This document shows, piece by piece, positions 1 through 12,789 of a stretch of 64,000 nucleotides of DNA. A program made the position numbers and the translations under genes. The stretch spans positions 10,106,001 through 10,170,000 of the forward strand of contig OZ059897.1 in assembly GCA_964057225.1 (NCBI GenBank). Reading direction: 5' to 3'. The notes below the pieces were generated by a model that did not search any database, had not been told where the DNA came from, and saw nothing but the letters and a program-made list of their open reading frames with translations. This stretch comes from Auanema rhodensis. Lineage: Eukaryota; Nematoda; Chromadorea; Rhabditida; Rhabditidae. How positions within the stretch are numbered: position 1 is the stretch's first letter; each line of letters starts with the position of its first letter.

Positions 1-298
1 AATATTGAAGTCGAAAATACCTTTCTGCATCTTTTTTTATCCGCCGCTTATTTCTTGCCAGCCTGTTTCGTGTAATTGCGGTATCCAGTCTCGCTTTCTC
101 TTTGTTAGTTAGAGCCCGTATTAGTTTTTCATTAATATAGACATGACTATTCTATAACAAAAATATTTTATAGCAGATTATATTTTTCCAACTAACCCGA
201 ACTATACAACTGCTTAAAACTACTTCAGTTGAATCATCATATCCCCCACAGAAATTAGGTACTACGGGAGCATCCATTATAAATAAATCAGAAGACAT
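1..298 (-). CDS. Unidentified protein, N-terminal part, cut by window edge
   Basis: Reading leftwards, an ATG at 298 opens a 34-codon exon to 197. A 45-nt GT...TTATAG intron (196-152) follows, then a phase-compatible exon from 151 to at least position 19. The second exon is rich in Arg, Lys and Ala (ending near LARNKRRIKK) and looks helical and basic. A GT at the GATGCAGAAAG|GTATTT junction near 18 could start another intron. I do not recognise the protein. The intron size matches the rest of the window, which is the main reason to believe it. The upstream minus-strand stretch 305-520 stays open but does not join in phase, so I treat it as leader. Confidence 0.4.
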
Positions 299-1819
299 AC
301 CACTTTAAAAAATGGAACATATTGTATGCACATAATGCTCAACCAAAAGCCTACCTTCGATATCGGCTGATATCTTCTTGATATAATCGGAAGATGTTCG
401 ATTCGTGTTCGGATAAAAGCCGTTTAGCAACTCCGTGAATAAACAATTGACCATCCTGAAAAATGAAGAAGTCAAATCTTGAATCCAACACGATATCTCC
501 GTCTTACTACTACTGCACATGCTGGGCCTACATAGCCATAACCAGGCTGCTTTTTTATATCAGCATGGGAACTACGGAATTTCAGAAAAAACAAGACTAT
601 CACTAAGATTTTCTTCATTGGCTAGAATGCATAAATATAAGCAAGAACAAACGTATAGAATTTGAAACTAAGAATTACACCAGAAGAGTCGTATAAATCG
701 AATAGGCTGAATTTTAACATTTCCATAAAAGGAAGAAGGTATGTGGGAGGTGACTTACAAAAGCAGCGGAAAATTAAGCTATTGCTTGCACAAGAACAAT
801 AGATTCGTATTGTTTACCATGTAGTAGTGTTGTCATCTCAGTTCTATCCTGTGAATACGATCCTTTTTACCTGTCGCCTTCTTAGTTCAACTACTATATC
901 GCTTCTATCTTCTTGTTCTTTTCTCGTCTTTGTGTATAAATGAACATCAGATTATCCCACGACCATCACTGCTTAGCGAACACGTGGCTTACAGCAACTC
1001 AATGACGACAAACTGAACTTCACAACGTTCAACGCTGCGGAAATAAAAACACATTTCAAACATTACAAATTCATAAACGCTGAGCTTTCGTAAGATAATC
1101 AATGAATTCCGAAACAGATTTCTCTCTATAAATCCTATTGAAAAATCTTCAAAATGTTGCCAAAATTAAAAATAATAAAAAAAAACAAGAACTTATTTTA
1201 CTTTGTTTTTTTCAGATGATCGAGTATGCTAAACTCCCTCAAATGCTTTTCAATGTATTGTCTTCTCATTCATTTTTAATTTAACTTTTTCCTTATCTAA
1301 TCTTATGAAAGATTATCAAATCTTGAACTAGGTATAAAACTGAACACGTCAACGCTCTCATAACTCATGGTAGAGTACCACCAACACTTCATGGTTCCAA
1401 ATTCTTGTAGAAAACGATTTCGCTAATCACACAAAACACACTGCAGGTTGAATATATACTCTTCGTACACATTTCCAATGCAACGACGGGGTTCTGTTTC
1501 TTGCTTAATTATTTAAAAGTAATAATCAGGAAGTTTGGTATTATTTACACATTAAGTATTTCAGTAATTAAAATTTATCTTAAACTACCTAGCAACTTGA
1601 TTCACATTATTTTTAAAATGTTTTACTTTTTATATATTCTTTACTAAATTGTTTTTACTAATATTTCATCATTGTATTTCCTATCTATTTATACTTTTTT
1701 GTTTCCAAAATATATCGCATACTCTGAAAGTTCATTTTATTTTTTTTTAATGACGTAAAGTGTTTAAAAAAATAATTGTCTATCATCCCTTGTTAACAAA
1801 ATTATATCTCTTATTAAAG

Positions 1820-2161
1820 ATGCCTCCCGTTGGTGCACATGTTGGTGCCCCCGGTGCCCCTGCTTCTTGTTTCCAGAAGGTAAACTTGAAAATTGGCTAC
1901 AAAATGTAACAATCATTTTTTTTAGATCAGAATGGGTTTCATGATGGGATGTATGATTGGTGGAGCCACAGGTGTTTTGATTGGAGGATTTTCTGCTCTG
2001 AGAATGGGCTACCGAGGAAAAGAATTAGTGAAAGCTGTAAGTAGTTTTCGAAAAAGATAAAGAGATTTAACTTAATTATGCTTTAGGTTGGAAAAACAGT
2101 AGCACAATCAGGAGGATCGTTTGGAGTATTTATGTCTGTAGCCCAGGGAATACGTTGTTAA
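1820..2161 (+). CDS. romo1: ROMO1-like mitochondrial inner-membrane protein (mgr2/ROMO1 family)
   Basis: Three exons (1820-1879, 1926-2036, 2087-2161) join in phase to an 81-residue protein, the usual ROMO1 length. The family hallmarks are present: a short Pro/Ala N-terminus ending in SCF, then MGFMMGCMIGGATG, a GxxxG-rich first hydrophobic helix, the loop GYRGKELV, a second segment GKTVAQSGGSFG, and the terminal motif GIRC. ROMO1 (yeast Mgr2) lies in the mitochondrial inner membrane, where it couples to the TIM23 translocase and affects reactive oxygen production. The ATG is directly preceded by an acceptor-like TATTAAAG, so a trans-spliced leader or 5' UTR intron is possible. Introns are 46 and 50 nt. 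Confidence 0.93.
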
Positions 2162-2789
2162 ATTTGATTAGATACCATGATGCTATTAAGGAGGCTTGTT
2201 TTGTTTACTTATTATTAATTTCCGTTCTTCAAATTTCAGATTTTTATATTAGGTTATTCGTATTGTTTTTTTAAAGAAAATGTTACGTCGTCTGTTGTGA
2301 GCTAATAATGAATCAATTCTTTAAAAATTGTTTTTTCAACAGTCTACATTCCATTTAAACATTGTTCAATGTCATAACTTTACTAGCAAGTTCATCTTAC
2401 AGTTACAACATAAGCATCCTGGATTATTACGAAATGCTTAAGAAAAAAAAACAATTATTAAACACGCTAATTGTTAATTTCCTCACGTGGTAAAAACAAC
2501 ATTTATTTGAAGTAACCAAAAGTCAAATGACCAAAATCTAATTTTACTATATAGGCTCTCTTCTCTGAGAAAAGAGCCGGTTCATGACATCATTATTGTC
2601 AGCGCTGTTCAATGTTTTCTTGGTGTTCACTAACAAAGTCAAAATATTAAGTTTACAAGATGCGGTGATGTATGAGGAACTGTTCATAAAGTAGTATCCA
2701 TATTTTCGAGTGTTATTGTGGTATTCTAGCTTTTTCTTCTTTTTTTCATGGAATGTCGCCAATATTTTTTCAATTCTAACGTCATGCAT
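2162..2789. other. 3' flank of ROMO1, no assured gene
   Basis: AT-rich sequence. On the minus strand 2547-2789 is open (about 80 codons) and lies in the same frame as the candidate gene at 2790-3251, separated only by a TGA. It has no recognisable domain and may be chance or a 3' UTR. Confidence 0.4.
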
Positions 2790-3251
2790 TCAGCGAATTG
2801 TTTTTTCGTCTTGATGACGTTTCCAAATGAGCACTAAAGTGGACAGAAGTTCCCGAAAGCACAAGAAAATTTGTCCAGTCTGATACAAAACAAACAAGTG
2901 TTTGTATAATTCAGAGATGTGTTCCAAACCATTGTCAGACAATCCGTTCCCATTCTTCGTTTTCTTCATAAATCGTTGCTTATCTATGATGTTTAGCTGT
3001 AAGTGAAAACGGCACGTGTTTATAACACATGATTTTGATGCAGCCTAACTTGAACTATTTGCAGAATATCTGCTTGAAATATACTTAAGGAAATTATAAA
3101 TAACTTAGCGTACTTTCCTTTCTTCTTTTGCTGTTTGATCTAATGATCACATGGGCGTTCTGACCCTTCTCATCCATCTCTCTATCGTTTGAATGGTTCC
3201 GCCTCTCGTTGGCGACGACTGCTCCCGCCCACTAGAGGATGCCATAGCCAT
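2790..3251 (-). CDS. Possible small two-exon protein, 97 aa, unknown
   Basis: A Ser/Arg-rich first exon (3251-3165, 29 codons, ending RWMRR) can be joined in phase to a second exon (2996-2790) through a 168-nt GTCAGA...TTACAG intron. The second exon has a hydrophobic segment near HLFVLYQTGQIFLCF and ends KRHQDEKTIR. Nothing is recognised. The donor is weak, so the first exon could be wrong; an ATG at 2969 would give a 59-residue product instead. It is head-to-head with the gene at 3409, 157 bp away, which would suit a shared promoter. Confidence 0.3.
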
Positions 3252-3408
3252 TGACCTCTATAGAGAGAGCGGTCGACCCAATGTCATATTTTTGATAACT
3301 TTTTGCTCTTAATTAGCTTTTCATTTTTTATTTCAAAGAGTTCGTAACATTCAAAAATATTATTCTCTTCCCTTTTCAGGAAGTTTCTAAACGTTGAACG
3401 CTATAATC

Positions 3409-4281
3409 ATGATGGAAGTTTGTGTCAATAATAATAACAATAATAATGCTAATAAGAACTTTCAATGGCCAGGACCAACAAAGAATTCCGAGTCTAAAGC
3501 TCGTCCTAAGAGAGATTTTCGCTTCCAGGTCAGTTCCCTCAAAATTCATTATGTTGGATTAATAACAAATGTTTTTTTAAAACTGATATTCGTCATCACA
3601 TAATTTTTTTTTGTAAAAACTATCGATTAAAAAGGCATAAATTGATATTAAAATGTCACATTACTTCAAAAGTATAATTATTTGACAAAGATTGGACTCA
3701 CAAGACCGCACTAAACTCTGTTGTTATTCAGGTGATCGAGGTCTGTCAGGGGCCAAAATGGTTTATTTGGCCCAGTCGCAACAGATCAAGTACCGAGAGT
3801 ATAGATGAAAATCATAATAAGAATATCGATTCGGAATATGAAATGTCGATGACCTACAATCTTAGTAATCAGGTAAATTAGAATATATCCTTATTAGTAT
3901 TGATTGATGTATTTTCTAGTCATTCCCTTCGAAGCCCAGCAATAATGGCTATGGTGCAATGAGAAGAAGTGTTTTGAGATCTTCGAAAAGAGCAAGCGAT
4001 GAAGGTTGGTAGAAATATTACTCCTTTTATTGGCAACGGACTGGAATTACTTGTTTTCAGCTGTTCGAACCTCATCGGAGCCTGCCAGCAATCGAAGAGT
4101 ATCATTAAAAAAGGAAAAAGCTGTTACCGAGCCCATTAATGGAATTTCCAACACTTTCAAAATTCTGTCGATTGCAAAAAAATGGGAATCAATTGATGTT
4201 GCTGAAGAGGAGGATTCTAATTCTGGTGCTAAAGTGCCTAAGCATCATTTATGTTGCGAATGCAAGCCATTCAGTTTATGA
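3409..4281 (+). CDS. Unknown 188-aa basic, low-complexity protein
   Basis: Four exons (3409-3528, 3732-3872, 3920-4004, 4061-4281) join in phase. An N-terminal Asn run (residues 6-12) is followed by basic and Ser-rich sequence, two Trp-containing patches (FQWPGP and GPKWFIWPS), and a C-terminus ending HHLCCECKPFSL that could bind metal. There is no signal peptide or membrane segment. The start is the upstream of two adjacent ATGs, about 30 nt after a good acceptor (TTTTCAG at 3373-3379), consistent with a leader-spliced 5' UTR. I do not recognise a family. The coding nature rests on four phase-consistent exons. Confidence 0.6.
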
Positions 4282-6812
4282 ATACAATTCACAACCAATG
4301 TAAAAAATACAAGATCTTGATCTTTTGTACATATTACCTGTAGATCAATTCTAGAAATTTTTATCTCATCTCAATTTGTCTCAGGATACGGCTGTTTTAC
4401 AATCCGGGTATTAGTTTGTATTTGTCTTTTATCACTTTTATGCATATCTCATTCTCGTATGACGAAATATTTGCATGATATGTTCTAATTTTCTGTAATA
4501 GCTAAGAACGTGAAGATGAATTATTTTAAAATTATTGTACTGTGACTGTTTGCTTGCAATATGAAATCTTTACAAATATTTTTTTTTCATAAAATGACGA
4601 AAAAAAGTTTAAGAAGACCGTTTTATCTTTTTTAGCAATTGATTTCTACAATTTGCAAAACTGATATCTTTATTATTGATAATGAATTAAACGTCTTTTA
4701 TTTGGATTGCAGTAATATATATTGACAGAGTGACCTCAGCAGTTTTCGAACACGGGGTGTGTCTAATGAAGAATAACAGAGATCCATAATTGTAAAATAA
4801 TTTTGTGGAATATCACCGCGATCTACGATTTTGAGCTAATCTCGATCAGCCTAAAAATCACTTTTTTCAATTAGATTGCTCTTGAACTTTGTGAACACTC
4901 TTTTGTGAAAACGAAGTAAAGAAAAACTTGAGATGAGATCATTATGTATTCAACACACGTGCAGCTGAACTATTGCATTTATCACGAGATCATAACTTGG
5001 TACTCTTTTGCTAAACTTAAAATAGCAATTTCAAGGAAATATCATCGTATTTCTGGATTTTTTAAAGCAGCTTATTTGCTCTGCGTTGAAGTCATAAAAA
5101 AGAATTCGCAGGCACGCGTGCAACCTGGCGATTTTGTGAAAAAATGTAGTACAACTGTATTTTTGTTTAACATCTTCGTGCGTTTTTAGCAGGTAATCAG
5201 TCTTTAAGGAAATTATAGGAAGGACATTTTAACTATATATTATGAAACAATGACATCAATGGCCATTTTACTTAAAAACAAAACACGCTTAACAAGTTCA
5301 TTGCACAACAAAAGTAATAGCCAAATACATATTTCTGCTGTTTTGAAATATTAAATAAGTATTGCACAAAGGGATTTGCTTCTAAGTTCTCGGAAGTAGA
5401 CGACCCTCTTCTTATGGTTTTTAAGCATCTCATTCACTGACTTCTTTGCTATTGAATAGCACGAATTTTTAAATCTACCACGTGGTTTAAATCTATCAAA
5501 TATCAACCGAAGCACACAAAGAATTGTACAAAAGGCTTCTGACCGTCTGGCGCTTCTCGAGAACAAACATAAGTTCGAAGGGTCTTTTGGCGCCAAGGTG
5601 GGTTAAGAATTCTGAGAGCAAGAGGATCTTGGTACATAAACCGTGGTCAAGTAGGCAAAAAATGAAGAGCAGTAAAGAATATTCATGTGAGCGGAAAGTT
5701 ATGATGCCATTTCTTCATCTTCTCTCTTATTGCAAAGCTTAAAGAACTTGAAACTTTGTTTGACGAGCTGTGAAAATACTGAAAAAAAATTATGTGACCA
5801 AATTAATACACCAATACTTTCTGTTGGGGGAGGGGTACGATATTTTTCCAATTACGAAAGAATATTTCGTTGAAATTCATACTTCATATCTTTCCACATG
5901 ATTTGGTAGTGCTGTTGCACCAAGGGTATATTGCAAGAAGTGTATTTCAATATCAAACGTGGAATATGAACTTTTATTAACAGGATTGTTTTACTCATAA
6001 ATAGCTGATCTCTACCGTTGATCAAATGTTTACTGAATGGCGCCGTGACGGACAGACATAGAGTGTAATCGTCTTTTTGCTTCTTGAAGAATAAACAGTA
6101 ACTCATTCGGCTTTAAGAACTCTCATATCACAAGAAAATTTAAAAACAATCGAGTAGTTATATAAAACTTTGATTCCAACATGAACATATGAAATATATT
6201 TCTGCGAGATATAGCATGAACTTGTTTATTCAGAACATATGTTTGCGCAAGAAACGTACTGTTTGAAATGAAATGTTTCAATCTGCAAAAGAACAACTGA
6301 GTAGAGATACTAAACTGTCCTTCACAGGTTAGTTTAAAAAAAGTAGAAATTAACAGCATGGGCCAGAAGCTTGAAAACGTGTATCGTACAAAATAATAAT
6401 GCTGACGTTGTAGAGAAATTTGATCCACAAAAGCGGTGAATATAATAAAAATATAGGGGATTTTCATTTGGGTACTAAAGAAGAACAATATTTCAAAACG
6501 TTATTTTAATTATAAAGTATTGTACTTGTTGCATATTTAAAAAATAAGCAGAAATATTTGGAAGGGTTTTCTGTTATCAGCAAAAAGTTAACCAGGCTTC
6601 AAGAAAAAAAAAGAAAAAAAACTAGATCCTAAATTAATTTTATTCTTTAATAATTTCAAGTAATCACTTTCAATTTAATTTTAATTGGTAATTCAATCTC
6701 CATGTTCATTTAACTTTTTTCAAATGCGCCCCGTCTGCAAAGTCTGCTCCAATGATATATTTTTATAACGTTTTTGAACGTATATTTTTTTAGATACATA
6801 AATTATAATATT
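4282..6812. other. Intergenic, 2.5 kb, no recognised gene
   Basis: AT-rich sequence holding several open frames of 60-121 codons on both strands, the longest on the minus strand at 6123-6488. None shows a domain, a believable splice partner or non-random composition. Possible 5' leader of the NLE1 gene lies near its right end: an acceptor TTTTTTTAG lies about 20 bp before the ATG. Confidence 0.5.
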
Positions 6813-8818
6813 ATGGAGAATAATGAAGATTCCCAAGTATCAGTCAGATTTATTAGTGAAGATGGAAAAGAATTAGGTGGAGCTGGAGTGCTTTTACCTG
6901 TTTCTGTTACTTCCAAACAACTTCAAATTCTTTGTAATCAATTGCTCGACTCCAGGTAGTTTTATTATTCATTCGCTTAATATCGTTATTATACTTAAGT
7001 GAAGATCCAGTACCGATTGCATTTTTCAACGAAGATGGCGTAGAAATTGAAGAGTCTATAGAAAAATCGCTTCAAAAAATTGACTTGGAGAAGGTAATAT
7101 TCAGTAATATATTTTAAAAATCCGTTACTCTTAGACATTATGCTTGATTTACCAACCTCAAGCAGTATTTCGAGTTCGCCCAGTCACTCGTTGTTCAGCG
7201 AGTATGCCTGGTCATGGTGAGCCCGTAATTTCTACCCAGTTCAGTCCTGATGGAAGGTAATGATGTCATGAATAAACACTTAGTATAAGTAATTAATTAG
7301 GGGACTTGCATCTGGATCTGGTGATACCACTGTTAGAATATGGGATATTGATACTGAGTTACCACAATTCACATGTAAAGGGCATCGAAACTGGGTTCTT
7401 TGCATTGCTTGGTCACCGGATGCTACTAAATTGGCTTCAGCCTGCAAAAATGGCCAAGTATATAGATTATTAAAGCATTTGTAACAGTAGCTGCTTAAGA
7501 TAATATTATGGAGTGCTGAATCGGGAACTCAAATTGGTAAAACAATGAGTCGGCATAAGCAATGGGTAACTCACTTGGCTTGGCAACCAATGCATGATGA
7601 TCCCGAAAGCAGGTTGTTTTGCTCACGCACCTTGTTTGTTATACTTTAAAATTTTAGGTACCTAGCGAGTGCCGGAAAAGACGGAAATATCTTCATCTGG
7701 GATACGGTTTCATTTAATGTTGTAAAATCGCTAACAGGTAAATTATGCTTTGATTATATTTTTTAGGACTTATTTTTTAGGACACACCGCTAGCGTTACC
7801 AGTATACGTTGGGGAGGAGAAGGATTGATTTATTCTGGATCTCAGGTATTTTTTTGCTTTACTATAGTAACTTTTCGTTTTAATTATTTTGCTTTGTTTT
7901 AGGATCGTACAGTTAAAGTTTGGCGTGCTAGCGATGGCGTTTTATGCAGAACTTTAACCGGACACGCACATTGGATAAACAGCTTAGCTTTGAATACTGA
8001 TTATTGCTTACGAACAAGCTGCTTCGATGCGAAGAATGGCTGTAAAAAGCCTGCTAGTTCAGCCGAAGTAATAGTATAAAATCGTAATGGCTTTATTAAT
8101 CTTTCTTGCAGTGTCAAAAAATAGCTAGAAAGCGTTATGAAGATGCTATTAAGATAAGCGGTGGAGAACGATTGGTATCTTTTTTTTCTGTTATTTTGAC
8201 TATGATTATGTTTTAGGTAAGCGGATCAGATGATTTCACTATGTTCCTATGGAATCCTGCTGATTCTAAACAAGCTATTGCTCGCATGACTGGTCATCAA
8301 CAATTAGTTAACCATGTTAGACAATTTAATTAATATGTATATATTCGTTTTGACAATTTTGTTTAGGTACTGTTCTCTCCCGATACCCGTTATATAGCTT
8401 CTGCTTCTTTCGACAAATCTATTAAACTGTGGTGTGGTAGAACAGGAAAATTTTTGGCGTCTCTGAGGTTAGAATAGTCTATTTAAAATATAATTTTATC
8501 ATTTTAGAGGCCATGTTAATGCTGTGTATCAAATTTCGTGGTCAGCTGATAGTAGACTTTTAGTGTCAGGATCAGCAGATTCAACTTTAAAGGTATGGTC
8601 TGCTCAATTATCTGATTTTTCATCACCTGATAGGTATGGGACATGAGATCCAAGAACCTGGCATTCGATCTACCCGGACATGGAGATGATGTCTACACAG
8701 TTGATTGGAGTCCCGAAGGTAAGAGCCAACATTTTGACCCTAACTATTGTTTCAATTCATAGGAACCAAAGTCGTCAGTGGTGGAAAAGACAAAGTGTTG
8801 AAGTTATGGCGACAATAA
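6813..8818 (+). CDS. nle1: Notchless homolog, WD40 ribosome-assembly factor
   Basis: Fourteen exons join in phase to 475 residues (human NLE1 is 485). The N-terminal NLE/UBL-like domain (about residues 10-100) is followed by eight WD repeats, with typical blade ends VRIWD, IILWS, IFIWD, VKVWR, MFLWN, IKLWC, LKVWD and a final LKLWRQ. Family signatures include FRVRPVTRCSASMPGH just before the propeller and GHRNWVLCIAW. In yeast (Rsa4) and metazoans this protein docks on pre-60S ribosomal particles and is pulled off by the AAA ATPase Rea1/Midasin, so it acts in nucleolus and nucleoplasm. Introns are 41-60 nt. Start chosen at the first ATG in frame with the NLE domain. Confidence 0.95.
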
Positions 8819-9106
8819 CTTGCTATGAAATTTCTTGTTTTTGAAAGTTGTTACTGTTCTTGTTGATCCTTTATAAAGTTTAAATCTAAAATTGAATTTA
8901 AACACTTTCTTGAAACATCCAGTTGCGTATGCTCGCTACTGTTCATATACTATTCATCTCCCGGAACTTTTTTTGTTCGTACTTATTAATTTGCTGATTT
9001 TATGTTTCTTATCTACGATAGTGTGAGCGGATACAGTTTCTGCTGGTTTCGAAGTTTTATCAGCAATCATTGCTAACTGATTTTATTATTTTATATAGGT
9101 GCCATA

Positions 9107-11237
9107 ATGTCTCATTCCTTATATTCATGCAGGTAAGTTGCTTTCTTTTTATTTTTTAGTCTTTTGTTTAGTATCCAGTAATAATTATCTACTAGGTATT
9201 CAATTTTTTTTTGGTTTACGAACTTAGCTACTTTATTCTGCATATCTTAAAATATGTATATAGATAATATTTGAATTCATTATTCATGTGATCCTTATCT
9301 ATATTTATAAAAAAGAGAGATAAGATTCGTCATATATGACGGAACGTTACATTTATTGAATAGAAAAGATTTTTTCCAAATGCGTTTAAGCACAATTTTT
9401 TTTTAAACATGCGGTAACGGTAACAAACGGTTGGAAATGCACGTGGCTTTTTCCTATGTTATCTTTCTGTATAATCAATACGAGTATTTGCTATCTCAAT
9501 GTTCACGGAAAGCACCTGCTGCGTGTGAATTGATTTTTGCCAACTGATCTGTTTTATCCCCGGTTTTCATCTCCTAAATGTCCTTTCGATGAAAAGTCAC
9601 GTGTTGTCTAAACCAACGAGGAGTCAGGTTTTTTCATGAATGTCAGCTGTCATTGATGAATATTTCTCCTATCTTTTGCTTCTTTTGTGTTGTGTTGTGC
9701 TTTTTTTCTGGCTTTGTTTCAAGTGTGTATAAGTTGCATAGTACTCAATATATTATAATGCTAACTTTCTTTTACATATGCTTTGAAGGTCATAGACGAC
9801 GGGTTCGATCTTTTGAAAGTTCATTATATTGTATATTCTCGGACTCTTCAGTATTTGAATTCTGGGTCATTCTTCATATAGAACAGGTTCTCTTTTTTAT
9901 TCTCTGATAGAAAATCGTTTATTCATTTAATATGTCTCCGTTTCATTATATCTATTATATCTTTTTCTTATGTTATCGTGCTTTAAAATGTTTTACTCAT
10001 TTAGTGTATGATTAATATAGTATTATATTTCAGCATGAAAAGCATCATATTTTGTATAGCAGTTTCATTTGCTCTACGGTTTGAATACTGCATTGCTGCA
10101 GCACTTCTTAAAAAATTACAACCTGATTGGAGTACAAATAAGGTTTGATTTCACTATGTTTTTCATGTCATTCACTCAAAGGTTTTTAGTATTTTTAAAT
10201 ATTTTATTTAAGGCCAGAATATTCGCGGTCCGTGTTGTATCCTTTACACATGCCTTTATTTCATCTTTAGGCTGTTTAACAAGGTTTGCACTTAGTTAAC
10301 TTCAGTAATTTCAAAAAAAAAAATTTAGTCTTGTAATTGATGCCAATTATGTAAAAGAACCATATGATTATACCACACCATCAGCTCAATATGTCTTTTT
10401 GTTCTCAATGGGTATGTGATTATTATATATATTTTTTATTTTGAAACTGAATTTTTCGTTCTTCAGGCTATTTTATTTATGACTTGTTGGATATGTATAT
10501 TCATGGGGAATTACCTAATTCAAAAGAATATGTGATTCATCATTCATTAGTTCGTCTAGCCTTGTTGTCTTTTTTGTTCAAATTTCTTGTTCAGGTTATA
10601 ACTGCTTTCTCAATTATTCTTGGCACCGGTCGTCTTTTTGGCTTCGCTATGATTGGCTTGTTAGTAGAGGTTTGTGATTATCTTGATTTGTGAATAATAT
10701 GCTTCTGAAATTTTTAGGTACAGACCATATTTTTACATCTTCGTACTATGGTAAGACTTCTGGGAACAACGAAGAAAAACTCACGATCATACGACTTGCT
10801 TATTAACGCTAATATGTTTTGCTTGTTTGTCTTCAGGTTAACAATGTGTTATTCAATTTGTTTTTAAAAATATTTCTTGTAGACATTTGCCAGTGTCATA
10901 CCTTCTCTACTTCTTGCTTGTCCAGGATTCCAAGGTACCCATTGTGCTCAAACTGTTTTTAACTTCGGGTCTCGCCTTTTTGACATACCACAACACCCAT
11001 CTCACGGTTAGAGTTTCTAGTTAACTTTTCGTGAGTTATTATATGTTTTTTAAGATCTCTATGTCAAAATCTGATGGTTTCTTCGGAAATGAAGCTCAGC
11101 AGCTCGACGAAGATCATGTTGATCCCTTAGGATCTGTTAAAAAGGTATGAAAAGAATGTTTATCTGATTTTGTTATACAAGTTTTATAGGAATCTCAGCA
11201 AAATAAGTTGGAGATGAAGGCTAAGAAACTTTCTTAA
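9107..11237 (+). CDS. TLC-domain membrane protein, TLCD1/2 (FLD-1) type
   Basis: Core exons (10034-10142, 10213-10283, 10329-10411, 10467-10669, 10718-10836, 10883-11006, 11055-11144, 11190-11237) give 281 residues from ATG 10035. The TLC domain is clear: VSFTHAFISS, the GYFIYDLLDMY helix, the invariant HH of YVIHHSLV, FLHLRTM and a string of hydrophobic helices. TLCD1/2 proteins, C. elegans FLD-1 among them, limit long polyunsaturated phospholipids and so membrane fluidity in the plasma membrane. A short upstream exon 9107-9132 with its own ATG joins in phase across a 0.9-kb intron and would add nine residues; whether it is coding or leader is open, hence the extended start. It could be placed with TLCD4 instead, but loop motifs favour TLCD1/2. 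Confidence 0.85.
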
Positions 11238-11690
11238 GTTACTTACGAACTCCAGTACATGTACATCAGCTTTATCCATTATAATAGTTTATAAGGCATG
11301 TGTAGTTTTCTTCCACTCAATTGTGATAATTCCAAACTGGAAGGATTTTAAAATTTTTTTATTTTCTTCAGTATCAATGTGATCATCTTTTCTTCGGTGC
11401 TATTTTTTTCTTTTTTGATGAAAGAAATTTTTGAAAATCTAAGATGCCCAGATTATTTGATTCTGAATTAGAAAAGAATGAATTGTTATGCTCTTCATTT
11501 TCTTATCAGACTATAGAATAAAAATTATGTGATTTTAATTAATTAATGTTTTTAATCTTTGGTCTAAATTTCTATGGAATTTCATAGTATTTTACAAAGA
11601 CGATGTCGATGTTGCGTTTTAATTCACTGGGCATAATGCATTTTGTTAAAGCTTCATTTCATCCGCTCCGTGAAAGAGCTTTTTTTGATT

Positions 11691-12789
11691 TTAGAATTTT
11701 AAATCAGTATTATTTACATTTTTTTCGACTTGTAAGTTGGGCTTCAAGGTACTTGTGCTTGAATTAGGGTTAGATGTGGATGCCAAAAGTTTGGGCTGTT
11801 CCTCCTCATTAATACAAATAACGGATGTGGTGGGGGGTGAAACAGAGCCGTTAAGCTCGTTTCGTTTTTGCAAAGCTTCGTCATAGCTTGGTAAAGAAGA
11901 CGATGATTCAACGATTTTCACACAATTTTCGTAGGAAGGTGGACTCTGAAATTTACTAATAATAGAAATTATTCAATGATCAATTATTACCTTGCGATTT
12001 TCGCTGTTGTCCAAACTATCATTGTTATTCAAAAAAACGATCCTATACCATTCTCCCAGTAAAATTCTTCAAAAACAGAATAATTTGTTTAAAATTAACT
12101 TCTTGTATACCTGATTTGGGCTGTTAATAATAAAATAAATAAAAGAAGCCATATTGGTAATGTTGGACACGTTAATAGTAATTCTTGCCATTTTGAATAA
12201 GGCGAAGTTTTCATCTAATAACGTGATTTTAGAAAAAGTTTTAAATTTCTTTTCTAGTCGAATATTCTATTAAGAATTGAATTTAAAAATAGGTTTCAAA
12301 TTTGTCTAGTCAGAATATAATGTTTCAAATACTCTCCAGCTTACCATGATATCGTTCTTTATTACTTCAGGAGATTCAGTAGGGCCAGGAATATCAATGG
12401 TTGAACAACCCAGTAATATTAGGAATATATCTATGAAGCTCTGAAATTAGTATACTTTGTGCTTAAACAATAATAATAGATGTTTTTTCTTACTTTTACA
12501 ACAATATTTGGCATAAATAGAGGTGCTGAATGGAAATTTATGGCAGCTATAGTCATAGATATAAGAAATAAATCAAGTACCACGGCAGTAATAAGCGGGG
12601 CAATATCAATATGTTGTGACATATAAATTAAAATAGTTAAATCACAAACTATTGTTAAATGCACACATCGATATTTCTATAAAAAGTAGCTTGAATGTGA
12701 ATTTGTAGGTAAAAAACTGAAATAATCAGTAAACTTTAAGATGCGATTACCTTTTTTTTTAAAATTTTCCACGTAGTATTCAGCAACAT
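11691..12789 (-). CDS. LAPTM4/5-like lysosomal membrane protein with PY motifs
   Basis: Six exons (12789-12751, 12676-12494, 12440-12345, 12214-12111, 12066-11991, 11945-11691) join in phase to 250 residues. There are four hydrophobic segments with a short basic N-terminus. The cytosolic tail carries two tyrosine motifs, PPSYENCV and LPSYDEAL, spaced as in LAPTM proteins, which use PY motifs to bind NEDD4-type ubiquitin ligases and reach late endosomes and lysosomes. The tail end is Ser/Thr/Asn-rich. The assignment rests on topology and motifs; overall identity looks low. The first exon is only 13 codons and least certain. The gene is convergent with the TLC gene, 453 bp apart. Confidence 0.75.

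Noticed and set aside
6123-6488. 121-codon minus-strand open frame
   Set aside because: Phe/Ile/Leu-rich translation of AT-rich DNA, no domain, no splice partner.
9790-9820. GGGTTCGAT as a tRNA B-box
   Set aside because: No matching A-box, acceptor stem or anticodon arm around it; no tRNA was found in the window.
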